The notes beneath the pieces are model-generated. The model did no database searches. It saw only the letters and a list, made by a program, of their open reading frames with translations, and had not been told where the DNA came from. From Nipponacmea schrenckii (taxonomy: Eukaryota; Mollusca; Gastropoda; Lottiidae), in the NCBI GenBank assembly GCA_030562195.1, contig JAUJPP010000003.1, positions 26,567,398 to 26,631,397 of the forward strand: a stretch of DNA of 64,000 bases, written 5' to 3'. Shown piece by piece: positions 42,301 through 57,300 of the stretch (its first letter is position 1; the number at the start of each line of letters is the position of its first letter). The position numbers were made by a program, and so were the translations under genes.

Positions 42301-45300
42301 TACAATAACAGGAAATATAGATACACATCTATATTTTACAAGGATAACAGTTTGGTTCACAGTTGATGATCCTTTCTACCAGCTGATCCTTAGTCAAACA
42401 TCTTGACATTGATCTTACCTGGATTATCCGTACCCATTACAGTTGGGTGTCCTGGAGTTATGAGTGAATTACAACCGCAATTTGTTCGATAAACCGAAGT
42501 TAGGTTCTGAAGAAAGTATTGGATCAATTAAGTTTTTCAAAAGGAAATTACACAGAAATTGTCCTCAATTTAACATGAAAATGACATATTGTGGTCTGAT
42601 ATATTCCTTCATCAAAAGAGTTACTTCCCATTAGGTTCTGAAAAGGTTTACCCCAATACAATTTCCCTGAATGATTTATTACAAACCTCTGCTATCAGGT
42701 GAATCAAACTGAAATTATCATTACATCTAAATGCTAGGGGGCAGGGTATACTAATCAGATCACAGGCTATCTGGGTGGGGGTGGGCTCTTCATCTGCCCA
42801 AACATAGTTGCTAGGGTGCTGAGTACAGGATACAGGGTGTAATGGTTCCACGGCTAAACTGAAAGTGAAAAAGATTTATAATGACGAAGGCCTGTTTCTA
42901 GAGATTTATCCAAATTAATAATTCATAATAGGGCTTATTGTCATAAGCATTGTCAGTTTATCATAACAAATAATTCTAAGGTCTATTACCCCTCTTCTAG
43001 GTATAGTCTATAACAAGTCACTCCAATCTGCACCAATAACAGATTGGAAACACAAATGTGTTATGTCAAACTTATCAGGGTTGATCTTTGGACCCTCAGA
43101 AATTGTCTGACATCTATAAGAATGCCCCAAGACCCCACAGACTTCTCAGCCATGTGACAAGAACAAGCCCTAAACCCCAGAGACCTATTGTCAGTTGACA
43201 AGATTTCACCTTACACCCATTAGCTTGCTGAACCCTTGGAATTAACAGAACCACTATGGTTATTCACCAACTATCAACAACAATAAACTGTACAAATATA
43301 CAAGACTGAGAAACATGGACCTACCAGCAATCAGCCTGTAGAAATAATGGAGTATTATGAATACTTAAAGCACTACCAACACACAGCACTACCTCACCAT
43401 GTTCCTGCATTATAGTGATCATTTCTTTGGTAGCTGTAAAACATAAGCAGAATATAAATAATGAATGAAGCACAAGATATATAGATATACTATATCTGAC
43501 ATTTATTTACTCAACGTTTCATATGTTCATACAGGCAGTGTTATCAAATATTGCAAAATAACATGACATATAGATACTATTTCTGACATTTATTAACTCA
43601 ATGTTTCATATGTTCATACAGGCAGTGTTATCAAGAGAAAGGAACAATATAATCATTGAGTTAATAAGTGTCAGAAATAGTATATTTATATAACTTGTGC
43701 TTCTGTACCTACGTCTATTTCTATGTCTTATAAGCAGAATATAAATAATTATATCTGAGATAATGGTACAGGTCAATTAGACTCTTTATAGGGTATATAT
43801 CAGTAGTTTGAAGGTTTATAATAAATTGTTTGATAAAGACAAGAGTACCCTTGTCCAGACGTTATAAGTTATTGTAATAAAGTAATTGTTATCTATATAA
43901 TTGTGTCCAGTTAGTTATTATTCAGTTACTGAATGCCACTAAAAGAAGTTCAAAATATCACTGCAGTGCTAACAAAGTATTTCTAATCAATAATAACACA
44001 GTGCTAACAAAGTATTTCTAATCAATAATAACACAGTGCTAACAAAGTATTTCTAATCAATAATAACACAGTGCTAACAAAGTATTTCTAATCAATAATA
44101 ACACAGTGCTAACAAAGTATTTCTAATCAATAATAACACAGTGCTAACAAAGTATTTCTAATCAATAATAACACAGTGCTAACAAAGTATTTCTAATCAA
44201 TAATAACACAGTGCTAACAAAGTATTTCTAATCAATAATAACACAGTGCTAACAAAGTATTTCTAATCAATAATAACACTTACTTTCTACTGTACAATCA
44301 GTAAATAGATTAACTAGAAGTGGTACATTATCTACGTTCTGTATATGTGGTCGAATATTTTCAATTCCTCGAGGTAACTTTGCCTGTAAAATTAATTTTT
44401 AAATTATCAAATTTCCTAAAATAATTTGGGAATAAATAAAAAGAGAATTTCGTGAACATCTATTCTGGACAAGAATATCTAACACCAAAAGGCGTCTCTT
44501 GTGTTTTGTTAATTATGCCTGCAATAGGTGAAATATAGCACATTACTTAGTGATGTTGTCTTGGAGATATCGTCTTTTAAATAATCTAGTACGTCTTAAA
44601 CTTATATATCATCTATAAGATTGTTACCATAGGCAACAATTCAGCAGCTTACCCGATTGTCCAATGCTCCCAGACTATCGTCAGACTTTTCTGTAACGTA
44701 ACTTGAAGTATATCTCGAATCAGACAGATATTCATTGCCTTCTTCATCATCGCTAGTTTCCCAGCCTTGTTCACAAGCGCCATTTTTCATTAGTAAGTCG
44801 GATTCGCTCTCCAATTCTGACCTACTTTCTATACTCATAATGTCGGACGTATGATCGACGAATTTTACTTGTGGAGACTCTAAATTTATCAAACTTGGAG
44901 CTGAAAAGCTCTTGGTGTTATTGATATTACTGATTTCTAAACCATTTGGTGTCTTTGGGTGAAAATCTACAGAAATTTGACTTGTTCGACAAGATGGCTT
45001 CTCGAGATGGCCATCAGATCCTATCCCAGACATATCATAATCATCTTCATCATGAAATTTAGATAATAATGAAATATGACAATTCCACCCAGCTTCTAGT
45101 CCCATCTTCTCAGAAAAAACCTACAATTAGAGTTACATTTATAGCATGATATCAAAAACTTCTTTCAATCTATTTGTTGTATAAACAAGTGGGTGGTGCT
45201 TAGCTGTGGTATAACTTGTATAAATTGAAAATTTGGTTACTTCTTAATGCCATCTACCATATAAACTGATGTTGACAAGGTAGATTGTTGAAACATTGTG

Positions 45301-48300
45301 TGTAATAAAACTAAGGTTTAGTATACCATATAAACTGATGTTGACAATGTAAATTGTTGAAACGTTGTGTGTAATAAAACTAAGGTTTAGTATACCATAT
45401 AAACTGATGATTGACAATGTAAATTGTTGAAACGTTGTGTGTAATAAAACTCAGTAGTAGTATACCATATAAACTGATGATGACAAGGTAGATTGTTGAA
45501 ACATTGTGTGCAATAAAACTAAGGAGTAGTATACCATATAAACTGATGATGACAAGGTAGATTGTTGAAAAGTTGTGTGTAATAAAACTAAGGTTTAGTA
45601 TACCATATAAACTGATGATGACAAAGGGAAATTGTTGAAAGGTTGTGTGTAATAAAGCACAGGAGTAGTATACCATATAAACTGATGATGACAAGGTAGA
45701 TTGTTGAAACATTGTGTGTAATAAAACTAAGGAGTAGTATACCATATAAACTGATGATGACAATGTAAATTGTTGAAACGTTGTGTGTAATAAAACTAAG
45801 TGGTAGTATACTTTATAAACTGATGAGACTTTAAATTGTTGAAACTTGAATAAACTCGAAGAAGTATACATTAAACTGTTATTGATAATTACATTGTTGA
45901 AACATTTGTGTCTTTAAATCAGATCGTACTCAATTCTGACTTGTTCGACATAGATGTTCGACGTATGGATCCACAGAATTCCTACTCGTGAGACATTAAA
46001 TTTATCAAACTTGTGGTTGAAAACTCTTAGTATAATATTGATATATGACAATTCAACCATTTGTGAAACTTTGGTAAAAAACTACAGGATGAGTTACATT
46101 TATAAGCATGATATCAGACAATATAATCTTTCAAACTGATTATGTTGTATAAAATGAAGATATGCTTAGCTTCTAGTATAACTTGTCAGTAAATTGAAAA
46201 TTGGTTACATTTATAATGATATACCATATAAACTGATGTTGACAAGGTAGATTGTTGAAACATTGTGTAAATAAAACTAAGGTATTAGTATTACCATATA
46301 AACTGATGTTGACAAGGTAGATTGTTGAAACGTTGTGTGTAATAAAACTAAGGAGTAGTATACCATATAAACTGATGATGACAATGTAGATTGTTGAAAC
46401 GTTGTGTGTAATAAAACTAAGGAGTAGTATACCATATAAACTGATGATGACAAGGTAGATTGTTGAAACGTTGTGTGTAATAAAACTAAGGAGTAGTATA
46501 CCATATAAACTGATGATGACAAGGTAGATTGTTGAAACGTTGTGTGTAAAAAACTAAGGAGTAGTATACCATATAAACTGATGATGACAAGGTAGATTGT
46601 TGAAACATTGTGTACAATAAAACTAAGGAGTAGTATACCATATAAACTGATGATGACAAGGTAGATTGTTGAAACGTTGTGTGTAATAAAACTTAGAAGA
46701 AGTATACCATATAAACTGATGATGACAAGGTAGATTGTTGAAACGTTGTATGTAATAAAATTCAGGAGTAGTATACCATATAAACTGATGATGACAATGT
46801 AAATTGTTGAAACGTTGTGTGTAATAAAACCAGGAGTAGTATACCATATAAACTGATGATGACAATGTAAATTGTTGAAACTGTTGTGTAATAAAACCAG
46901 GAGTAGTATACCATATAAACTGATGATGACAATGTAAATTGTTGAAACACTGTGTGTAATAAAACTAAGGAGTAGTATACCATATAAACTGATGATGACA
47001 ATGTAAATTGTTGAAACGTGTATGTAATAAAACTAGGAGTAGTATACCATATAAACTGATGATGACAATGTAAATTGTTGAAACAGTTGTGTGTAATAAA
47101 ACTAAGGAGTAGTATACCATATAAACTGATGATGACAAGGTAGATTGTTGAAACATTGTGTGTAATAAAACTAAGGAGTAGTATACCATATAAACTGATA
47201 ATGACAATGTAAATTGTTGAAACGTTGTATGTAATAAAACTCAAGGAGTAGTATACCATATAAACTGATGATGACAAGGTAGATTGTTGAACGTTGTGTG
47301 TAATAAAACTAAGGAGTAGTATACCATATAAACTGATGATGACAATGTAAATTGTTGAAACATTGTATGTAATAAAACTCAGGAGTAGTATACTATATAA
47401 ACTGATGATGACAAGGTAGATTGTTGAAACGTTGTGTGTAAATAAAACTCAGAGTAGTATACCATATAAACTGATGATGACAATGTAAATTGTTGAAACA
47501 GTTGTGTGTAATAAAACTAAGAGTAGTATACATATAAACTGATAATGACAATGTAAATTGTTGAAACGTTGTGTGTAATAAAACTAGGAGAGTATACCAT
47601 ATAAACTGATGATGACAATGTAAATTGTTGAAACATTGTGTACAATAAAACTAAGGAGTAGTATACCATATAAACTGATGATGACAATGTAAATTGTTGA
47701 AACATTGTGTACAATAAAACTAAGTAGTAGTATACCATATAAACTGATGATGACAATGTAAATTGTTGAAACGTTGTGTGTAATAAAACTAAGGAGTAGT
47801 ATACATATAAACTGATGATGACAATGTAAATTGTTGAAACGTTGTGTACAATAAAACTCAGGAGTAGTATACCATATAAACTGATGATGACAATGTAAAT
47901 TGTTGAAACGTTGTTGTAATAAAACTAGGAGTAGTATACCATATAAACTGATGATGACAATGTAAATTGTTGAAACGTTGTGTAAATAAAACTAAGGAGT
48001 AGTATACCATATAAACTGATGATGACAATGTAAATTGTTGAAACGTTGTGTGTAATAAAACTAGGAGTAGTATACTATATAAACTGATGATGACAATGTA
48101 AATTGTTGAAACATTGTGTGTAATAAAACTCAGTAGTAGTATACCATATAAACTGATGACAATGTAAATTGTTGAAACGTTGTGTAATAAAACTTAGAAG
48201 AAGTATACCATATAAACTGATGACAATGTAAATTGTTGAAACGTTGTGTGTAATAAAACTAAGGAGTAGTATACCATATAAACTGATGATGACAATGTAA

Positions 48301-51300
48301 ATTGTTGAAAATGTGTGTAATAAAAATCAGGAGTAGTATACCATATAAACTGATGATGACAATGTAAATTGTTGAAAACTTGTTCGTAATAAAACTCAGG
48401 AGTAGTATACCATATAAACTGATGATGACAATGTAAATTGTTGAAACGTTGTTGTAATAAAACTCAGTAGTAGTATACCATATAAACTGATGATGACAAT
48501 GTAAATTGTTGAAACTTGTGTGTAATAAAACTAGGAGTAGTATACCATATAAACTGATGATGACAATGTAAATTGTTGAAACTTGTGTAATAAAACTAGA
48601 AGAGTATACCATATAAACTGATAATGACAATGTAAATTGTTGAAACGTTGTGTACAATAAAACTAAGGAGTGGTATACCATATAAACTGATGATGACAAT
48701 GTAAATTGTTGAAACGTTGTGTAATAAAACTAAGGTGTAGTATACCATATAAACTGATGATGACAATGTAAATTGTTGAAACGTTGATGTATAAAACTAA
48801 GGTTTAGTATACCATATGTGTACAAAAATTAAACTGAGTTTTAATTCAAAAACCCAAGACTGAAACTCTTGGAATTAAACTTACTAAGTAAAAAAAACTA
48901 AGTATAAAAAAAAGTAAAACATTAAAATAAACTTACTCGACTTCTTAACTCATTTTCTTTAGAGAAATGAACAAATCTAATACATGCTGATTCTAACTTA
49001 TCAATCAACTGGACAAAATCCTAAAAGTAGAATAATAACAGGGTTTTTCTCTACCAAAATATAGCTCAATGATCAGTGAAACGTCTGAGTAACAATAAAC
49101 AACAGGTTTTATATTAATCTAGATGGAATCATTGTTGTTCATTGACTGTGCCATTTCGAAAAAAAAAACAGTTTTAGTAACTGGTTATTGAAGACAGTGA
49201 TAGTAGAAATGTAAATATTGAAAAACAAATGCCAGTTTGAGTAACAGTTTTAGTAACTGGTTTATTGAAAGCAGTACTAGTAGAAATGTAACTATGTATA
49301 GCTGGGTTTTTGAAGGCAGTAATAATAGAAATATAAATATCAGGGACCCAGTGCCAAGGATGACTGAAAACCACGGTACAGAAATAACACAATGATATTT
49401 GGAATGTGTATTTAAATGGAATTCTCATCCTACCTGTCTAGCCTGATATTGTAGAGTAACCATTCCAATAAATATCTGATTCTGTTGTGCATAGTAACAA
49501 CCACTAGGGTCTGTTATAGATTCCATACTCTCACTCTCCATTAACGAGTCAACGCTAAAGGAACGACTTCCTAAAAACCCATCAGTTTCTGTTCCACTGT
49601 CAAATTCTATTAAACTGAAATAACGATTATTATAAAAGATTTTATTCAAATATATAACAAGTCCTACTTTTGTATGCCATACAAAATTAATTCTTAATTC
49701 CATAGACACAGAGAAAATGGAAAAAGTGTAATTATCAGACAGTGTTAACAAGTTTCTAGAATATAGAAGGTGGAACAATACAGAAATACTAGAGTCTTAT
49801 AGTCAGAATTCAGAATATTGATATATATAAGATAAGAATGAAAGAATTCTAACAATAATAATAATATGTATTGAATGGTAAAAGCTCTAGGTTTGCAATC
49901 TTGATCAATGTAGAAGATTCAGGTCAACTTGAATAAAGCATCTGTCTTTAATATCCCATTAGATCCACCTGTAAATAGGTACAAATAATCGCAGAAAGAT
50001 CAATACCAAGAGGATTGACCAAGGGCAGAATCTTTATAGATCTAAGCTGTTATCTGTGTAATTTTTTTTTATAAATGGTGATTCTCAAATGACCAGAAAC
50101 ACCAAAATGAAGACAACAGAATATCCCTAACCCAATGGAATCAAAAGGTCAAAGGTTAAAGTTTAAATATTGATGAAACATTAGAGAATATATAATGATG
50201 AAACAATCAACACAAACCGTCACATGTTATCATTAAAATCTTTAATAATACTATACATATACAATGTAATCATTGAATTTATTGGCAGAGGGGAAAAGGG
50301 GGGCATAAAGTGTGTGGTATCTAGAGAGAAAGATTCTCAAATAAACAACTGGCCACCTTCACATATAAATAGATGTTTGGTACAAGGAATGTGGTATTTC
50401 TATACAAATCAATTTCAAAAATAAAATTCATACATACAAGAATATTTACTTTGTACAAAAAAAAATTAAAACATCTAAAAAAAAATCTGAATTTCTAAAA
50501 AAAATATTTAGGCTATCTTTTAATAAAAAAAAAATTACTGCAGAACTTTAAAAAATGGTGTATCCTTGCTGTTTGATGTACATTAAAGGTTTCTGTATAT
50601 ATTATTCAAATCATGAAGGTCTGTACATCATTTTGACGAAGATGACCAAACCCCATGTTCCTAAAGCAACGTTTGGATATATACTTGAACCAACCGTTGC
50701 TTTCACGATCCCAGATTCTCGTCATTAGAGACTTATAACCTCCCTTGGCATACCATACGACTACATCACTACTAAATGCATCCAATCAGTGATCTTGTAA
50801 CATAAGTCTCTAATGACGAGAATGCTCTATAGTACCTCTATGATAGGTACAGACTGATCACAAGGATCTGGAAGTGAAGTTACTATATGGCCTCTATATA
50901 GGGAATAATGAAATGAACAAGGAGAATGAAGAATCAATTTTGTACAGTATTTATAGTAGGAATGTAAATAATGTTCTATATTAGCTGAAAGAGTCTGTTG
51001 AGATGAAAGTTTAGATGAGGACTGACATAAAATGTTCTAGAAGAGTAAGCCTGATTCTAGAAGAGTAAGCTTGATTCTAGCTTGATTCTAGAAGTGTAAG
51101 CTTGATGCTAGAAGTGTAGAGGAGTAACCTTGATTCTAGAAGAGTAAGCTTGATTCTAGCTTGATTCTAGAAGAGTAAGCTTGATTCTAGAAGAGTAAGC
51201 TTGATTCTAGAAGAGTAAGCTTGATTCTAGAAGAGTAAGCTTGATTCTAGAAGTGTTAGCTTGATTCTAGAAGAGTAAGCTTGATTCTAGAAGAGTTAAG

Positions 51301-54300
51301 CTTGATTCTAGAAGAGTAAGCTTGATTCTAGAAGAGTAAGCTTGATTCTGGAAGTGTAAGCTTGATTCTAGAAGTGTTAGCTTGATTCTAGAAGAGTAAG
51401 CTTGATTCTCGAAGAGTAAGCTTGATTCTAGAAGTGTAAGCTTGATTCTAGAAGAGTAAGCTTGATTCTAGAAGTGTAAGCTTGTATTCTACGAAGAGTA
51501 AGCTTGATTCTAGAAGGTAACTTGATTCCAGAAGAGTAACCTTGATTCTAGAAGAGAAGCTTGATTCTAGAAGAGTAAGCTTGATTCTAGAAGAGTAAGC
51601 TTGATTCTAGAAGAGTAAGCTTGATTCTAGAAGATTAAGCTTGATTCTATAAGAGTAAGCTTGATTCTAGAAGAGTAAGCTTTATTCTAGAAGAGTAAGC
51701 TTGATTCTAGAAGAGTAAGCTTGATTCTAGAAGAGTAAGCTTGATTCTAGAAGAAAAAGCTTGATTCTAGAAGAGTAAGCTTGATTCTAGAAGAGTAAGC
51801 TTGATTCTAGAAGAGTAAGCTTGATTCTAGAAGAGTAAGCTTGATTCTAGAAGAGTAAGCTTGATTCTAGAAGAGTAAGCTTAATTCTAGAAGAGTAAGC
51901 TTAATTCTAGAAGAGTAAGCTTAATTCTAGAAGAGTAAGCTTAATTCTAGAAGAGTAAGCTTAATTCTAGAAGAGTAAGCGTAATTCTAGAAGAGTAAAC
52001 TTGATACTTGAAAATATATTTGAACCAAAGACTTTGCCTCTCATTTGATTAGTTTATCAGAGAGAAATTTTGAAACTCTTTCAGCAATTATAAACATTAT
52101 GAACATTTTAATAAGGGATAAAAATAGGATGAAATTAGTATAAACAAAACGACTATTTGACAACATGGCTATAGTTTCACATCACATACACTACCCTACA
52201 TACCTGAACTTCCTCAGAAAATGACGAAATTGTCTATAACTGTAAAATACACTTTAGACAATTACGATAGGTAGCAGCACTGAGGGGCACTGGGTACCGA
52301 CACAACATTCATAACAAAATTTCTGACCCTTATTGTGGGTGGAAAGTTACTTCATGCATTACAATTTACTGATTTTTGCACTGTTTAAGAATTGCTGATT
52401 TCAACAAGAGCACTTACCACTGAACAGCAAGAAAAAGACAAAGATTGAAAGGGCAAATGTTACAAAACAACACTTATAAATATAATAGTGAAGCTTATAT
52501 TCAAGGTTGAATTCTCCATCAATATATATTTGAGTATAAATACTTATCAACAACATTAAGAACACTGAAGGCCAGCTTATTCAACAATGATGACATATAA
52601 ACATGTATAAAGCTCGACAGCACAGCCCAAAACAATACAACTTTATCACCTTTATTCTGTTCTATCATCAAGAACAATTTTAACTTACTGTTTAAGAAGA
52701 CTAAATTAGAAATAGGTTTTTAATGATTCACTAATATCATGAATGAAGTTATTATAATAATGCCTTTCATTAAGGTCTGTTGTACCTATTCAATGATTCC
52801 ACAAAAAAACATACAATAATTAGAACCAATTTTGATGAAATCATTTTGATACATTAAAAACACAAGATATATAGATATAATACTTCTAAAATCTTATTTG
52901 ATATTTTTACCATGTATCTGTTTCGAAACATAATATGTAATAAACTTAGATGTAGTATATCTATATATCTTGTGTTTAGAAACGTAGTATGTAATAAAGT
53001 AAGAAGTAGTATATCTATATATCATGTGTTTAGAAACGTAGTATGTAAAAAGTAAGAAGTAGTATATCATATATCTTGTGTTTAGAAACGTAGTATGTAA
53101 TAAAGTAAGAAGTAGTATATCTATATATCCTGTGTTTAGAAACGTAGTATGTAATAAAGTAAGAAGTAGTATATCTATATATCTTGTGTTTAGAAACGTA
53201 GTATGTAATAAAGTAAGAAGTAGTATATCATATATCTTGTGTTAAGAAACTAGTATGTAATAAAGTAAGAAGTAGTATATCATATATCTGGTTTAGACAA
53301 GTAGTATGTAATAAAGTAAGAAGTAGTATATCATATTCTTGGTTTCAAAATTAGTATGTAATAAACTAGAAGTAGTATATCTATATATCTTGTGTTCAGA
53401 AAGTAGTATGTAATAAATAGAAGTAGTATATCTATATACTTGTGCTTAGAAACGTAGTATGTAATAAAGTAAGAAGTAGTATATCAATATCTTGTTTAGA
53501 AACGTAGTATGTAATAAAGTAGAAGTAGTATATCTATATATCTTGTGTTTAGAAACGTAGTATGTAATAAACTAGAAGTAGTATATCTAAATATCTTGTT
53601 GTTTAGAAACGTAGTATGTAATAAAGTAAGAAGTAGTATATCTAATAGTCTTGTTTAGAAAGTAGTATGTAATACCTAGAAGTAGTATATCTAATATTTG
53701 TGTTTAGAAACGTAGTATGTAGATAAACCTAGAAGTAGTATATCTATATATCTTTGTTTAGAAACGTAGTATGTAATAAAGTAAGAAGTAGTATATCTAT
53801 ATATCTTGTGTTTAGAAACGTAGTATGTAATAAACCTAGAAGTAGTATATCTATATATCTTGTGTTTCAAAACGTAGTATGTAATAAACCTAGAAGTAGT
53901 ATATCTATATATCTTGTGTTTCAAAACGTAGTATGTAATAAACCTAGAAGTAGTATATCTATATCTTGTGTTTTGAAACGTAGTATGTAGTAAACCTAGA
54001 AGTAGTATATCTATATATCTTGTGTTTTGAAAGGTAGTACAGGTATGTAATAAACTTAGAAGTAGTATATCTATATATCTTGTGTTTTGAAACGTAGTAT
54101 GTAATAAACCTAGAAGTAGTATATCTATATATCTTGTGTTTAAAATGTAGTATGTAATAAACCTAGAAGTAGTATATCTATATATATCTTGTGTTTCAAA
54201 ATGTAGTATGTAATAAACCTAGAAGTAGTATATCTATATATATTTTGTTACAAAATGTAGTATGTAATAAACCTAGAAGTAGTATATCTATATATCTTGT

Positions 54301-57300
54301 GCTCTTCATGTTTATCTTTCTACTTCTATATGTCTTTCAAAAATTATGTTGAGTCATGTATTATAATGAGGACTTTGTCACAGAAGGTCCATCAATGGAA
54401 CACCATCTTACAATAGCCAATACAGTAACAACTAAATCATATACTTATTTCCCTTTAACAGCTTTTAGCACAGATATAGCATAAAATACAATTATAGATC
54501 TGTACTTACTTTGTTCTAGGTTTGAGGGTCGAGGATCTTTTAACACTGGTCTCTGGTAGTTCAAGATACACATCTTCTAGATGTGAGGCTATCTTCTGAG
54601 ATATGGGTTTATATGCGAATGCTGAACAATACGCTCCCATAGTGTTACGATGGTAAAAGTCTAATATCTTCTTTCTGAAATAAAAATCAATGGAGAAGTT
54701 TAGAATTCTCTTTCAATGTTTGTTTTGTTTTTAGTAAAAATTTCTTATATCTTTATCAGGAAATGTTACAAACATGTAGGCCATCTGATTTGGGTCTTGA
54801 TTATATATAAATAGTCTTCAGAAGTACCAAAATAGCACGAAAATTGATTCTGAAATTGCTAGTCTCAAGATATGACACTAACATGGATTTGAAGGCTCAA
54901 ATTTTGACAGTAAGCTGTCTGATTACTTATTGGCTTAGCCACAACTTTCTCGTTTCGGAAACTAAGGAAAGATTGGTAAAACAAATGGAATTTAAGATTT
55001 TCAATAATAAGATGCAAAGTTGGAAGTAAAACTCCATTTCATTCCTGACCTGTCATTTTCTGTTATGGGACAGATATCTTGTCCGTTCCAGTATTCTGAA
55101 CAACATTCTAGAACAATATCAGCTGTGCCTTGTGTCATCAACTGATTTAAACCTTAAATATACCATCAAATATTTCAATTAGAGTTGTCCATATCACTTA
55201 GAAGATATATATATAACATCAGTGTAGTCTTGATCAGACTTAAAACTTCAGTTTAACGTTCATCACTCCCTCTGAGAAATATACCATCAAATATTTCAAT
55301 AAGAGTTGTCCATATCACAACATTCAGGATCAAAGAGTTAATACCCCTTGAACCAGAGTAAAGACTTCTTTTAAAACATGAAGATATTTTAATGGTGAAA
55401 CGTTTCGAACATCAGTGTAGTCTTGATCAGACTTAAAACTTCAGTTTAACGTTCATCACTCCCTCTGAGTATCTAGTTGAATCTCAGCAAGGAGGCCTCT
55501 TTAGCCCTCATCCAGCTACAGATCATTATTACATAGAGGTTTACAGTGGCCGTCTTTCCTCGTTAAATTCAATATTAGAAATGTTTAGATACATTGGGTA
55601 CATCTTGTGTTAGTGTTAACACTGGTGTTAGAATTATGACATTATCACTGTTGTTACATATTCACACCGAGTGTGTAACACAAGCACAGTTAAGATGAAA
55701 AATGAGTTCAAATGTTGTGTTATGTGATGGTGTTAACACTAACACGGAACACTAACATAAGATGTGACCTCACCCATTGTACTCTAAAAATCTGTTTAAA
55801 AACTTTCGGTCCAATGAAACACACATTAGATTTGAATTCAAAGAGATGTGGAAGAGTGAAATTTGGCTTATGTTAGCTCATGTTGTTAATTTCAGATAGA
55901 CAAAGCAAATATCTTTTAGTTAGGGAGTCAAAACCCCATGAAGCTAAAATTGAAGTGGATAAAAATCCATAATTTTGACCAATCCATTCCGTTTTTAAGG
56001 GCAGGAAGTTGTGGTGACAGTCTTGTGGTTCATGGCGCTACTCTCACCTGATATTTTATCTTTGACAACCACGGAGAATAAATGAGGCATAGGAATCTGA
56101 TGTTGTATGTGTGATGCTGCACGATGTTCTTTTTCTTTGGCTGCTTCTTCTGCTGGCTGGAAAATTAATATTATTTATATTTACTTACTGAGTTTCCAGT
56201 ATGATTACCTTCTGGTCCCTAGTAAGTAGTTTGAGATAAATCTTTCTCTTTTTGAATAGAATTCTTAATACAGTGGCATTTATTAACTGGATAATATATA
56301 GCTGGACACAATTATATAGATAAGAGTTACTTTATTAAATAACTTGTGATGATTCATGAGGATAATTCTGTCTACATAAAAAGAGGGATACCCTCTCTGA
56401 AACGTCGCAAGTTATTTATTTAGTAATTGTTATCCATATAATTGTATAGGTAAAGTTTCCTCCCTTTCGTACTTCAATATCATTATTACTATCATCAAAT
56501 CATGTCATGTGTCGCATTTTCAAATACCTGAGAAAAAGATCCTGTCTAACATTCAGTCCATAGAGACAAACATAGACCCAGTATTTTACATGGGTAAGAA
56601 TTTGGTCTTATACATAAGGACATGATCCTGTCTAACATTCAGTCCATAGAGACAAACATAGACCCATTATTTTACATGGGTAAGAATTAAGTCTAATCCC
56701 TAAGAACAAGATCCTGTCTAACATTCAGCCAATAGAGACAAACATAGACTTTTTATTTTACATGGGTAAGAATTAGGTCTTATCCCTAACAACAAGATCC
56801 TGTCTAACATTCAGCCAATAGAGACAAACATAGACCCATTATTTTACATGGGTAAGAATTAAGTCTAATCCCTAAGAACAAGATCCTGTCTAACATTCAG
56901 CCAATAGAGACAAACATAGACCCATTATTTTACATGGGTAAGAATTAGGTCTTATCCCTAAGAACAAGATCCTGTCTAACATTCAGCCAATAGAGACAAA
57001 CATAGACTCTTTATTTTACATGGGTAAGAATTAGGTCCAATACACAAGAACAAGATCCTGTCTAACATTCAGCCAATAGAGACAAACATAACCTTATTTT
57101 ACATGGTAAGAATTAGGTTTTCCAAAACAAGATTTCCCGTCTAACATTCAGCCAATAGAGACAAACATAGACTTTTTATACATGGGTAAGAATTAGGTCT
57201 TATCCCTAAGAACAAGATCCTGTCTAACATTCAGCCAATAGAGACAAACATAGACTCTTTATTTTACATGGGTAGAATTAGGTCTATAACAAAAAGGTCC

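Noticed and set aside
45380..48699. Minus-strand SSSVYMVYYSLVLLHT-type ORFs
   Set aside because: The 69-bp unit is a multiple of three, so frames stay open by chance; several frames are open at once.
51035..52005. CRISPR-like periodic repeats
   Set aside because: Units are contiguous with no unique spacers, and the DNA is eukaryotic.
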